From assembly GCA_029783825.1 (NCBI GenBank), contig JAREIK010002450.1, positions 3,651,022 to 3,715,021 on the forward strand: DNA of 64,000 nt. Reading direction: 5' to 3'. The notes beneath the pieces are model-generated. The model was not told where the DNA came from, did no database searches, and was given only the letters and a program-made list of their open reading frames with translations. The position numbers and the translations under genes are program-made. This document shows positions 24,010-33,429 of this stretch, in pieces; within the stretch, counting starts at the first letter, position 1, and each line of letters starts with the position of its first letter. Source of the stretch: Sapria himalayana. Its lineage: Eukaryota > Streptophyta > Magnoliopsida > Malpighiales > Rafflesiaceae.

Positions 24010-24480
24010 ATGAAAAATGAGAAATATCAATATCTTCTATTAAGCTGTTATAATTACAAGGACAAGATTGCTCGACCATCATATAACAATGATATGATGA
24101 AAAAAATATTTAGGCTAATAGCATCTTCATTTGAAAACCTAACTGTTAGATTAACTATGCATCTAGTAATTATAACAAAGATAAGATGTATACTAATGCT
24201 TAATTTGAAATGTGACTCCGTAATTTTTGTAATATTCCATTGTTTTATAAATGGTATATGAATTGCTATTCAATAAAGTTTTTTCTCCATAAAGACTATA
24301 ATGTCACTTATTCTAGAAGAAAGTGATGATATTTAATTTGCTCCCTTGTTGATTATATTATATGTGAATTATCTATTGCACATAAGTTATTATTGGAGGT
24401 TCTTAAATCTTTGGACTATTCTTATATTATTCCTTTCATAAAGTTGTAGTCTCTATTTCATTGGATAATAATATCATTAC
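24010..24480 (+). pseudogene. PDS5-like (cohesin cofactor) gene segment, copy 1
   Basis: PDS5 is a HEAT-repeat protein that regulates cohesin on chromosomes. The frame at 24010-24261 reads 'IARPSYNNDMMKKIFRLIAS', 'SFENLT', 'TKIRCILMLNLKCDSVI'. After a stop it continues 'SFFSIKTIMSLILEESDDI' (24278-24332) and then decays. These follow the N-terminal HEAT region of plant PDS5 block by block, uninterrupted by an intron in about 330 bases. The DNA also resembles copy 2 at 51.85-52.44 kb, so the two share a source. Stops exclude function. Confidence 0.6.
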
Positions 24481-25330
24481 TTTAAAACAATAAGTGGGAT
24501 CCATTACCTACTCAAATAAAGTTGAGGTACCTTCTACTTGCAACCCTATAGAAGATATTCAATTGATGATTTTTACTAGTATGAAAAATATCAGCTCTAT
24601 TTAATAGGAGGATAAAATTGTTATTGACACTGAAAGTTATAGTTTTTTTATTTTCTATTCCCCCAAACTAACTCTTACTATTCCTTGTCCCATATATGTG
24701 CTTTGGGGTTCTGAGGTTGAAGTAGACAAGTCTTTTGTCCTAACATCATAATAGAATGAGTTACACCTTGGGGTGCATATTCAGCATCTTTGGGGATCAA
24801 ATTCGTGACCCCGTGGATGAGTGTTCAATCTATTTTCTATTCGAACTACCATATTATTTGTTAATTATATATTTTTTAACAAAATTAATAATCTAATTTC
24901 TCAAGTTTCTATTATTGTGGATTTCATAGTTATACCAAGGTCTTAAGATGAGTTTTAAGCATGCTTAGATTTATCTAGTCTCTATGTTGAGGTTCTTTTT
25001 TTGGCGGAGTTATTAGTTCATGCCCTAGTTGCTCTATTGTCGTTGCTGGTGTCATTGTCTGTCTATCTTATATGATTTTTTTTGTTCATATTATTATCTT
25101 AGTTACATCTTTGATTGAGGTTGGATTCTATAATGGGTCAAAATCAAGTATTACTTTAGGGCATTTCCCATGTGGTTAGCATATGGTCTTCTATAATGTG
25201 AGTTGCTATTGCTCGAATCACCTTATTGATGACATGTGACAACAAGACACCTAATATATAAATTGAGAAATTTTTGATTCTTCTTATGATTGATCTGACA
25301 AATTTTGTTTCTTGGGATTGATTCTTTTAA
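24481..25330. other. Unassigned gap
   Basis: No family recognised. Short frames of T-rich sequence only. Confidence 0.4.
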
Positions 25331-26115
25331 AGTTGGAAGCGAGAAGATAAATTAATAATTCAATTAACTAATTAAAATCTAGTACATGCATCATATTTTA
25401 ATAAAAATTGATAAATGAAAATGCTATCATTCAATATAGGAACATAATATAATAAAAAGGGTTAAGGCACAATAATCTATAATATTTCTATTAAAATAAA
25501 AATACTAAAAACATAAATGATAATAACTCTAAAAATTTATATATTAAAAATTTTTCTATAATGAATAAAAGTAGTTGGGATGATCTTCATAAAAAACTAT
25601 AAGATTTTTTATGAAATTGATTCGTATACGTCCATAAAATTAAAACTTGTTAAAAGAAAAATAAATTCTCTTTAAGATTTTTGTGAAAATATCTACTGAC
25701 TACTCTAGTAATTGAATATATGCCGTTGTAATGTTCTCGTCTTGAATTTTCTATTTAATGAAGAAACAATCAATGTTTATGTGTTTTGTCCATTCATGAA
25801 TATTTAGATTAGATATTATATGCATTGCTACTTAGCTGTCATAGCAAAATATAGTGAGAGAAGAGAGTTCATTCCTGGTCTCCTTGAATATATGATGCAT
25901 TGAAATAATTTAGCTATTAATTATCGTCATTGCTCTAAACTCAGTCATTGTACTAGATTTTGAAATAATTATTTATTATTTATTTTTTAGGAGATATAAT
26001 TACTTACAAGAAAAGTATAAAAAATCAACATATACCTCCTGTAAGTGTATATTAATATCTAATTTGAATCTGAATATCCAGTCAACTGAAAGGTCTATGA
26101 TTTCTGAAAGGTCAA
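25331..26115 (-). mobile_element. Minus-strand Copia fragment (RNase H end and 3' LTR)
   Basis: On the minus strand, 26100-25640 gives a decayed RNase H: 'TGYSDSN', 'TFLVSNYIS' and a frame-shifted 'TRTKH'-like block, then 'DIFTKILKENL'. The region 25331-25620 resembles the LTR-like block at 60931-61150 (both contain ggacttatgtacaataatcta-like text). The rest of the element is absent, and it abuts the DUF659 hAT relic at 26124. Confidence 0.45.
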
Positions 26116-26123
26116 TTATGTCA

Positions 26124-26945
26124 GATGGATGAAATGTAGGAAGGAAAAGTTATTGGTGATTTTTTTGGTAAATTTTTTAAGAGGAATCATGTTTATAAAA
26201 TTTATTGATGTTTCTTCTATAATTAAGATGTGAAAGAAATTACTTGAATTATTTCATTGTTGGGTGAAAGAAGTTAGTGAAAATAATATTGTTCGAGTAA
26301 TATTTGATAATGCTTGAAATTATATGATGGCAGAAATTTATAATTTAATTTGAAAATTATATTTATTTATGTATATAAATAATTACATCTATTATTTATT
26401 TGTTTTGTGTTGAAATTATATATGGAGGTTATTGAAAAAGAAAATATCACACTTGTATTGGACAATATGTACTACATATTATCTTGACTTAATTCTAAAA
26501 GGTATTGGAATACTATCATACATCAAGAAGATAATATGGAGAGTCATATCCATAAGTGGCTGCATCTATAATAGAACGGGTTTACTCAACACGATGAGAT
26601 GATTTACTAAGCAAAAAGAGTTGTTTAGGCTTGCTAAGATTCCGTTTGCAGTGGTTTTTATCACCTTATCTCATATCAAGAACAAAAGAATTTAACTTGA
26701 GGAAGATGTTTATTAGTTTAGATTGGATACTAAGTAAATGAGTAAAAGAGCAAAAAAGAAATAATGTAGTCGATATAATTTTTATGCCTTCTTTTTAGAA
26801 TACTATTGTATTTTGTTTGAAGAGGTGTTAGGTCTTCTTGTATGTGTGCTTTATTTGGGAAAAAAGATCTCCTATGGGCTACATTTATGCGGCCATGAAA
26901 AATTTGAAAGACATCATCATTAAAATCTTTAATGTGAATGAAGAG
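26124..26945 (+). pseudogene. DUF659 hAT transposase, N-terminal part
   Basis: With stops, the plus strand reads 'IMSDGWNVGRKSYW', 'NYFIVG*KK', the decayed first-aspartate block 'FDNA', 'ASIIERVYSTR', 'MFISLDWILSK', 'NNVVDIIFMPSF*N', 'SPMGYIYAAMKNLKDIIIKI'. This is the order seen in plant DUF659/Dimer_Tnp_hAT proteins. Many G-to-A and C-to-T type stops. Confidence 0.65.
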
Positions 26946-27047
26946 TGTGGAATATATAAATAAGTGAAAGGGCTACAAGCGGAAAAAATGAAAAACGGAA
27001 GTCTCAAAGGTTCTCTCTCTCTCTCTCTCTCCCCTTCTTCGTCTACA
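26946..27047 (+). repeat. 5' LTR of the young Copia
   Basis: It begins tgtggaatatataaat and ends cttcgtctaca. It holds a TATA-like tatataaat, a possible polyadenylation-type A-rich stretch, and a (CT)n tract. At 102 bp it is short for a Copia LTR. Confidence 0.92.
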
Positions 27048-27060
27048 TGGTATCAGAGGC
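27048..27060 (+). promoter_or_regulatory. tRNA-iMet primer binding site
   Basis: tggtatcagaggc abuts the LTR with no spacer and is complementary to the 3' end of initiator methionine tRNA, the usual primer for plant Copia minus-strand synthesis. Confidence 0.9.
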
Positions 27061-27622
27061 GGAACTTTCCACGAATATCCTGCCGTCGCGCCTGAACCAC
27101 AAGTGCCTACTGTAATGTCTATCTTTGCCCAGCGTGTTGGCGCGTATGCCTCATTTCTCCAGCTCCGCTTCGAAATATTCTCTCCTCTCATCCTTGCTCA
27201 TATTTTCTTTCTTTTCGTTTATGGCATTCTTCAGCCAATCTAGTATTTTTTCTCTACATAAATCATCCTTACTTTCTGATAGCTGTTGTCCATCTTGATT
27301 CCTCGTCCCACCCATTCTCTTCGCAGCACCATTTGAGTAGTTTCTCTCACTTTGATTTCTCACTTTGATTATGTACTCTTCCATTGTGATAAGAAATGAT
27401 TGTGGCGGCTCTCTTAGAACAGGAAATTGAAAGTTTCCAGCAAGTTCCAATCCTCTTCCTCGTCATTCAGTGATCTAGGGTTTCCCGAGCAAAATCTAGG
27501 GTTTCAGTAACCATGTTCAGGAACCCTGTTCAGAAATCCTGCTCCTTGCCTTTTCAACCTTTCGAGTGCTGCCACGCCACAATCTGGAGCTGTACTAGAG
27601 CTCTTTTCAATCTGAAGTAGAT
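27061..27622 (+). other. 5' leader of the young Copia
   Basis: About 560 bp of untranslated leader. Two ORFs on the opposite strand here have no family resemblance and are read as chance frames. Confidence 0.6.
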
Positions 27623-29035
27623 ATGGTTGCTAAAACTTTCATTTTTTCCTCTATTATATCCGGATCTCCTATGATTACTTCGGAGAAATTGATTGACAGT
27701 GACAATTATCTTTCCTGGTCAGTTTCTGTTGAACTATGGTTTATGGGTCAATGATATGAGGATCACTTGGTTATACAGGAGACAGATATCCCTGAGGTTG
27801 ACCGCGTACAGTGGAAGAAGATAGATGCCCAGTTATGTAGTATATTGTGGCAATCAGTTGATCCTAAGATTCTTCTTCATCTTCGGGCCTACAAAAAATG
27901 TTTTAAATTTTGGATTCAAGCTAAAGGATTATACACGAATGATATCCAGCGTCTTTATAAGGTGGCTTCTGCTATTGTCCATCTCAGCCAACAGGACTTG
28001 GATCTATCTACTTATATTGGCCAGATTACTTCTCTTAAGAAAGAGTTCTTGACTGTGATGCCTCTTACTTCTGATGTTGGGGCTCAACAAATACAGCTTT
28101 ATAAGTTCTTTATGGTCCTTACTCTTATTGGCCTCCGTCCGGATCTTGAGCCTATCCGCGATCAGATTCTTGGCAGTTCATCAGTTCCATCCTTGGATGA
28201 TGTGTTTGCTCGCCTCCTTCGTATCTCGTCCACTCAGACTTTGCCATCTGATAGCACTTCAGATTCTTCTGTGTTGGTTTCTCACACTGCCACTCAAGGA
28301 GGCCGCAGAGGTAACCGAGGTAGGGGCCAACGTCCTCATTGCACTTATTGTAATAAACTTGGCCACACTCGTGATCGTTGCTATCAGTTACATGGACGGC
28401 CTCCTCGCACTGGCCATATGGTCCAGTCCTCTGATTCTCAGCTGCCTCAGCCTCTGAGATCCTCCGCATCTCAGGCATATCATGCTTCTGTTGCCTCTGT
28501 TGCCTCTGTTGCCCAGCCTGGTAATACTTCTGCCTGCCTTACCCACACATCCTCTCTTGGACCCTGGATTCTAGATTATGGAGCTTCTGATCACATATCT
28601 GGTAATAAGAATCTTTTCTCCTCTATTTCTACTACCTCTACTTTACCTACTGTTACCTTAGCTAATGGTTCTCAAACTGTGGCTAAAGGTATTGGTTTGG
28701 CCCTTCCTCTACCTTCTCTACCTCTCACTTCTGTCCTTTATACTCCTAAATATCCTTTTAATCTTATTTCTATCAGCAAAATTACTCGTACTCTTAATTG
28801 TTCTATTACCTTTTCTGATAAATTTGTGACCTTGCAGGACCGGAGTACGGGGAAGACGATTGGCATAGGACGTGAGTCTCAAGGCCTCTATCACCTCACC
28901 TCGGATTCATCTCCTGCAGTTTGCATTTCCACTGATGCTCCTCTCCTCATTCACAGTCGTTTGGGCCACCCTAGTCTCTCCAAGTTTCAGAAGATGGTCC
29001 CTCGTTTTTTCCACTTTGTCGTCGCTTTCGTGTGA
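27623..29035 (+). pseudogene. Copia gag, protease and GAG-pre-integrase
   Basis: I place the start at 27623 ('MVAKTFIF'), ahead of an in-frame TGA near 27752. The rest is open to 29035. Gag (UBN2-like) carries 'LSQQDLDLSTYIGQITSLKK'. A basic stretch 'GGRRGNRGRGQRP' precedes the zinc knuckle 'CTYCNKLGHTRDRC' (28339-28380). The protease shows 'WILDYGASDHIS', with DYG where DSG is normal, so the active site is probably lost. GAG-pre-integrase 'LIHSRLGHPSLSKFQ' ends at a frameshift near 28985. Gag forms the particle and protease would mature the polyprotein. Confidence 0.88.
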
Positions 29036-30055
29036 GTCATGTCAGCTTGGGAAACATACTCGTGTCTCGTTCACAAAGCGTTTAGATAATCGGGCAAAGT
29101 CTCCTTTTGAGCTTGTCCACACTGATGTTTGGGGTCCCTGTCGGACTGCGTCAACTTTAGGATTTTAGTATTTTGTCACTTTTATTGATGACTATTCTCG
29201 ATGTACTTGGTTATTTTTAATGAAAAATCGAGCTAAGTTATTTTCTATTTTTCAGAAATTTTATGCTGAAATCTAGACCCAATTCAATATTTATATTCGT
29301 GTGTTACGCAGTGACAATGCCAGGGAATTCTTCACCATGGGATTCTTCATCATGAGATTCTTCATCAGTCAGCTTGTGCTCATACTCCTTAACAAAATGG
29401 GGTAGCTGAGCGCAAGAATCGATATCTTGTTGAGACAGCTCGTACTATCCTCCTCCATAGTAATGTTCATCTTCGTTTTTGGGGGGACGCTGTTCTTACC
29501 GCTTATTACTTGATTAATCGTATGTCTTCCTCTGTTTTACATGATCAGATTCCTCATTCCCTTCTCTTCCCTGACCAACCACTTTATTTCCTTCATCCTC
29601 GTGCCTTTGGTTGTACTTGCTTGGTTCATATTCTCACTCCTAGACAGGACAAGCTTTCAACCAAAGCCATGAGGTGTCTCTTCTTGGGATATTCCAGACT
29701 TCAGAAGGGTTATCTTTGTTATTCTCTTGAGACTCATCGCTACTTTATCTCCGCTGATGTTACTTTCTTTGAGGACTCACAATTCTTTTCCACCAATTCT
29801 GAGTCTCTTCCTGTTTCTGCAGTCTTGCCCATTCTCATTGTCTCTTCACCTGATGTTGTGTCTCCTTGACCACTTCAGGTTTATCATCATCGCCCTCGTG
29901 TCGATGCTCCTCTGTCGTTTGCTGAGGTACCTGCTGACTCACTTCCTATCCCTTCGGCTTCTCCTGCCCCGTCTCCACCCTCTCCTGATGACTTACCGAT
30001 TGCTACTCGGAAAGGTAATCGCTCTACTCGTAATCCTCATCTTATTTACAATTTT
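28986..30055 (+). pseudogene. Copia integrase, frameshifted
   Basis: Integrase joins cDNA to the genome. After the frameshift the finger cysteines appear in 'CESCQLGKHTRVSF', then 'HTDVWGP' (first D), a stop at 29167-29169, 'FIDDYSR', 'RSDNAREF' (second D), then an indel-disturbed stretch with a short gattcttcatcat duplication near 29340, and the E-containing 'AERKNRYLVETARTIL' near 29405-29455. The C-terminal part at 29510-29869 ('HSLLFPDQPLYFLHPRAFG') is open, then a stop. D, D and E positions are still visible, but the frame is broken in at least four places. Confidence 0.82.
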
Positions 30056-31660
30056 TTGAGTTATCATCGATTATCTTCACCATATTCTACTTTTGTCTCT
30101 GCTATATCCTCTGTTTCTCTTCCAAAGAGCACCCATGAAGCTCTTTCCCATCCAGGCTGGCAACCAGCAATGGTGGATGAAATGGCTGCTCTACACTCTA
30201 ATGGCACTTGGGATCTTGTTGTTTTACCCTCTGGTAAATCTACAGTTGGTTGTCGTTGGGTCTATGCAATTAAGTTTGGTCCTGATGATCAGGTTGATCG
30301 CCTTAAGGCCCGCTTAGTTGCTAAAGGCTATACTCAGATTTATGGTTCTGATTATGCTGACACATTCTCCCCTGTTGCCAAGATTGCTTCTGTTCGTCTG
30401 CTTCTCTCCATGGCTGCTATGTGTTCTTGGCCTCTTTATCAGTTGGATATTAAAAATACATTCCTTCATGGTGATCTTGCCTAGGAAGTTTATATGGAGC
30501 AACCTCCTGGTTTTGTTGCTCAGGAGGAGTCTGGTTTAGTGTGCAAGTTACGCCGTTCTCTATATGGCTTGAAATAATCTTTTCGAGCATGGTTTAGTCC
30601 TTTTAGTTCTGTTGTTCAAGAGTTTGGCATGTTTCGCAGTACAGCAGACCATTCAGCTTTCTATCATCATAACTCCCTGGGGCAGTGTATTTATCTGGTT
30701 GTTTATGTGGATGACATTGTCATTACAGGCAGTGATCAGGATGGTATTCAGAAACTAAAGCAATATCTTTTTACCCACTTTCAGACCAAAGATTTGGGGA
30801 AACTCAAGTATTTCTTGGGAATTGAGATAACTCAATCCAGTTCCGGTGTAGTCCTTTCCCAAAGTAAGTATGCTTTAGACATCCTGAATGACACCGGTAT
30901 GTTAGATTGTAAACTGGTAGACACACCTATGGATCCAAATGTCAAACTTGTACCAAGACATGGGGAGCCTTTAGGAGACCCAGAGAGATATCGACGACTT
31001 GTAGGTAAATTGAACTATCTCACCATTACTCTTCTAGATATTTCTTTTCCTGTGAGTGCCGTTAGTCAATTCCTACAGTCACCATGTGATAGCCATTGGG
31101 ATGCCGTAATCCGCATTCTTCGATATATCAAAAGTACACGAGGCCAAGGTGTGTTGTACGAGAACAGAGGTCATACTCAGGTTGTTGGTTACACAGATGC
31201 AGATTGGGCTGGCTCACCCACAGATAGACGTTCCACTTCAGGGTACTGTGTTTTTATTTGAGGTAATCTAATATCTTGGAAGAGTAAGAAACAAGATGTA
31301 GTAGCAAGATCTAGCGCTGAAGCCGAGTATCGAGCTATGGCTTTGGCAACATGTGAACTCATATAGTTGAAATATCTTCTTCGAGAGTTGAGATTTGGAA
31401 AGGATGAAGAGATGAAACTCATCTGTGATAACCAGACCGCATTACATATTGTATCCAATCCAGTCTTTCATGAAAGGACCAAGCATATTGAAGTTGATTG
31501 TCACTTCATTAGAGAGAAGATCACATCAGGATGTATTGCTACAAGTTTTGTTAATTCAGATGATCAACTAGCAGATATCTTCACTAAATCTCTCAGTCGT
31601 CCTAGGATTAAATACATTTGTAACAAGCTTGGTGCATATGACGTATATGCTCCAGCTTGA
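30056..31660 (+). pseudogene. Copia reverse transcriptase and RNase H
   Basis: RT: '[20 protein letters not shown]', 'RLVAKGYTQ', 'FSPVAKI', '[14 protein letters not shown]', the catalytic YVDD at 30704-30715, 'KYFLGIEI'. RNase H: 'GYTDADWAGSPTDRRSTSGY', '[11 protein letters not shown]', 'CDNQTALHI', 'DQLADIFTKSL', ending at 31660. Only four in-frame stops interrupt it (30482 TAG, about 30575 TAA, about 31260 TGA, about 31366 TAG), all explicable by single C-to-T or G-to-A transitions. Otherwise the catalytic residues look intact. Confidence 0.9.
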
Positions 31661-31667
31661 GGGGGAG

Positions 31668-31769
31668 TGTGAAATATATAAATAAGTGAAATGGCTACAA
31701 GCGGAAAAAATGAAAAACAGAAGTCTCAAAGGTTCTCTCTCTCTCTCTCTCTCCCCTTCTTCGTCTACA
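31668..31769 (+). repeat. 3' LTR of the young Copia
   Basis: Same length as the 5' LTR, with three substitutions (G/A at base 5, G/T and G/A further in). Preceded by the polypurine tract agggggag. Confidence 0.92.
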
Positions 31770-32907
31770 AAGAGAAATATAAGAAAATATTGAAAATCAA
31801 TGATAGGAGGTGGAGGCTCAACTTCAACGGCCTTTGCATTTAGCTGGGCTAGATATATTTTGAATTTACAATTCTATTATGATATAAAAGGATTAGAAAT
31901 TAATCTAGATTTAAAAATCTTTGAAAATGTATATAATTTTATGTTGAGATTGGTGAAAAATATAGATGAATAAGATGTAATTATAATATCATAACTGGAT
32001 TTGTACATGCATGCTAAAGATATTTTTGGTAATGAATTTACTATTAGAACAAGAAAGATTAAACTTCCAAATTAATCTTTTAACTTTGTTAATTAGTACA
32101 TTTAAATTATTATATATGTTTTGTTAAAATAGGTGAAATATTCAACTAATGATTTAATTTTATTTATTGTAGCTAAATAGTGGGGCATGTTTGGATCAAG
32201 TATTAGAAATTTTTAAAAATTTGTATTGAATGTTCTCAACCTAATATGTAGCACATTAGGTTGTGAACGAAATTGAAATATCTTTGAGAATATAAGTTAC
32301 TGAAATAATTACATACAAATAAATTTGTGTTTTTAGACTCATCATAATATTTTATAATGTAACTTAAATTTTTTAAAACTAAGATATTGAGATATAATTA
32401 TGAAAAGTATATGTTTGTTCAGATTCATAGCAAGAGGATAAATATGTTGGACCATCAATACTTGAATTATTTGGTGTATATTAAGTACAATTAAATTTTG
32501 ATGAAAAGATACAATGAGTGTCATACCATTGATCCCATTACCTTGAAAGAAATAAATGATAGCAATGAATGATTAATGAGAATAATGAAAGATAAAGGTG
32601 CTAAAGAAGATAATTTAATATTTAAAGGTGATCATTTATCATGAGGTGATGTTGCAAGAGATAGTGAAGCTGAGGAGTTTAGTGTTTATACAAGAGCTAA
32701 ACCAAGAAAAACACAAACACCGACACCAAAATCAAAGTCAAGATTATCTAGTTTTATGCATACTCTTACACTTATTTTGATTGATGAAAATGAAGAGATA
32801 ATCTATTCATGAGGAGAGGAAGATAAAAAAGAGGGGGAGTAGAAGATTGATGATGAGAATGATATGGATGATGATTTTCTTGATTTAGATTTAGATGTAG
32901 ATACATG
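31770..32907 (+). pseudogene. DUF659 hAT transposase, C-terminal part
   Basis: This continues the frame interrupted at 26945. 'KKILKINDRRWRLNFNGL' and 'MFGSSIRNF' lead into a decayed S-x-C-E-R-N-W block near 32240, then after about 130 unrelated bases 'NMLDHQYLNYLVYIKYN', 'NECHTIDPITLKEINDSNE', 'EDNLIFKGDHLS' and an acidic tail 'DDENDMDDDFLDLDLDVDT' ending near 32907. The dimerisation domain and acidic tail are typical of DUF659 hAT proteins. The 130-base interruption (about 32285-32415) may be a small insertion. Confidence 0.65.
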
Positions 32908-33429
32908 ACTATTTATTTTATTTTAAAACTTTAAATTTTTGTGATGATAGGAATCATTAATAATGTTTATTATTTTATTTTGAAATTTTTAATATTTGGA
33001 TGATAGTAGCATTATTAATGATTAATTATTATATTTGATTTCTTTACTTTATTATATTTTATCATTAGATGAAAATTTAAAACAATATTTAGTAAGATTA
33101 GATGTATACTTTTTATTTGTATTAGGTTGGGTGTGTCTCAAATAAAAAAGCTCGCACCTCAAGTGTGCCATGTACCTCAAGGCCCCAAAGGTCTTTTCCA
33201 TCTCAGTGTGTTTTGCATCTTAAATATCTATGTGATAACCTGACCAGAATATATGAGATAAAAACTAGATTTTCTTTCATGGTCTCTATTCATGTGCCTA
33301 AAAATTCTATAAATAGGTGAACTTTAAGAGTTGGGATTCTCTTTAACACAATTAAAAATAAAAATAGCGTGTCAAAGAAAATTTGGCACAATATATATAT
33401 ATTGTAAAAAAATAAATATGTAAGATTTT
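32908..33429. other. Gap with possible solo LTR (33126-33346)
   Basis: Mostly featureless. The stretch 33126-33346 opens tgggtgtgtctc, holds ctataaataggtgaac, and ends ctttaaca, like the LTR at 2602-2788 in its TATA region only. No target duplication was seen. Confidence 0.3.

Larger units (their letters stand above)
26946..31769 (+). mobile_element. Near-complete young Copia with 102-bp LTRs
   Basis: Two 102-bp LTRs (26946-27047, 31668-31769) differ at only three positions. The flanks are perfect 5-bp repeats aagag (26941-26945 and 31770-31774). The primer site tggtatcagaggc directly follows the 5' LTR, and a purine tract agggggag (31660-31667) precedes the 3' LTR. Order inside is gag, protease, integrase, RT, RNase H, as in Copia. 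Length 4.8 kb. Several premature stops and frameshifts make it non-autonomous now. Three differences in 102 bases point to a recent insertion, though the sample is small. Confidence 0.93.
26124..32907 (+). mobile_element. DUF659-type hAT transposon relic split by a Copia
   Basis: The relic runs 26124-26945 and resumes at 31770-32907. The intervening Copia is flanked by aagag on both sides, and the coding sense continues across it ('IKIFNVNEE' left, 'EKYKKILKINDRRW' right). Nothing else of a hAT boundary is visible: no terminal repeats were found. Confidence 0.65.

Noticed and set aside
27012..27030. (CT)n and other short tracts as promoters of host genes
   Set aside because: The (CT)n tract is part of the Copia LTR and occurs again in the 3' LTR; no host gene follows.
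26973..27450. Minus-strand ORFs (72 and 99 codons) near the young Copia 5' end
   Set aside because: They run antisense across the LTR and leader. No family resemblance and no conserved partner in the other Copias.
28074..30539. Out-of-frame and antisense ORFs across the young Copia
   Set aside because: Shadows of the gag-pol frames; the sense frames carry the recognised motifs.
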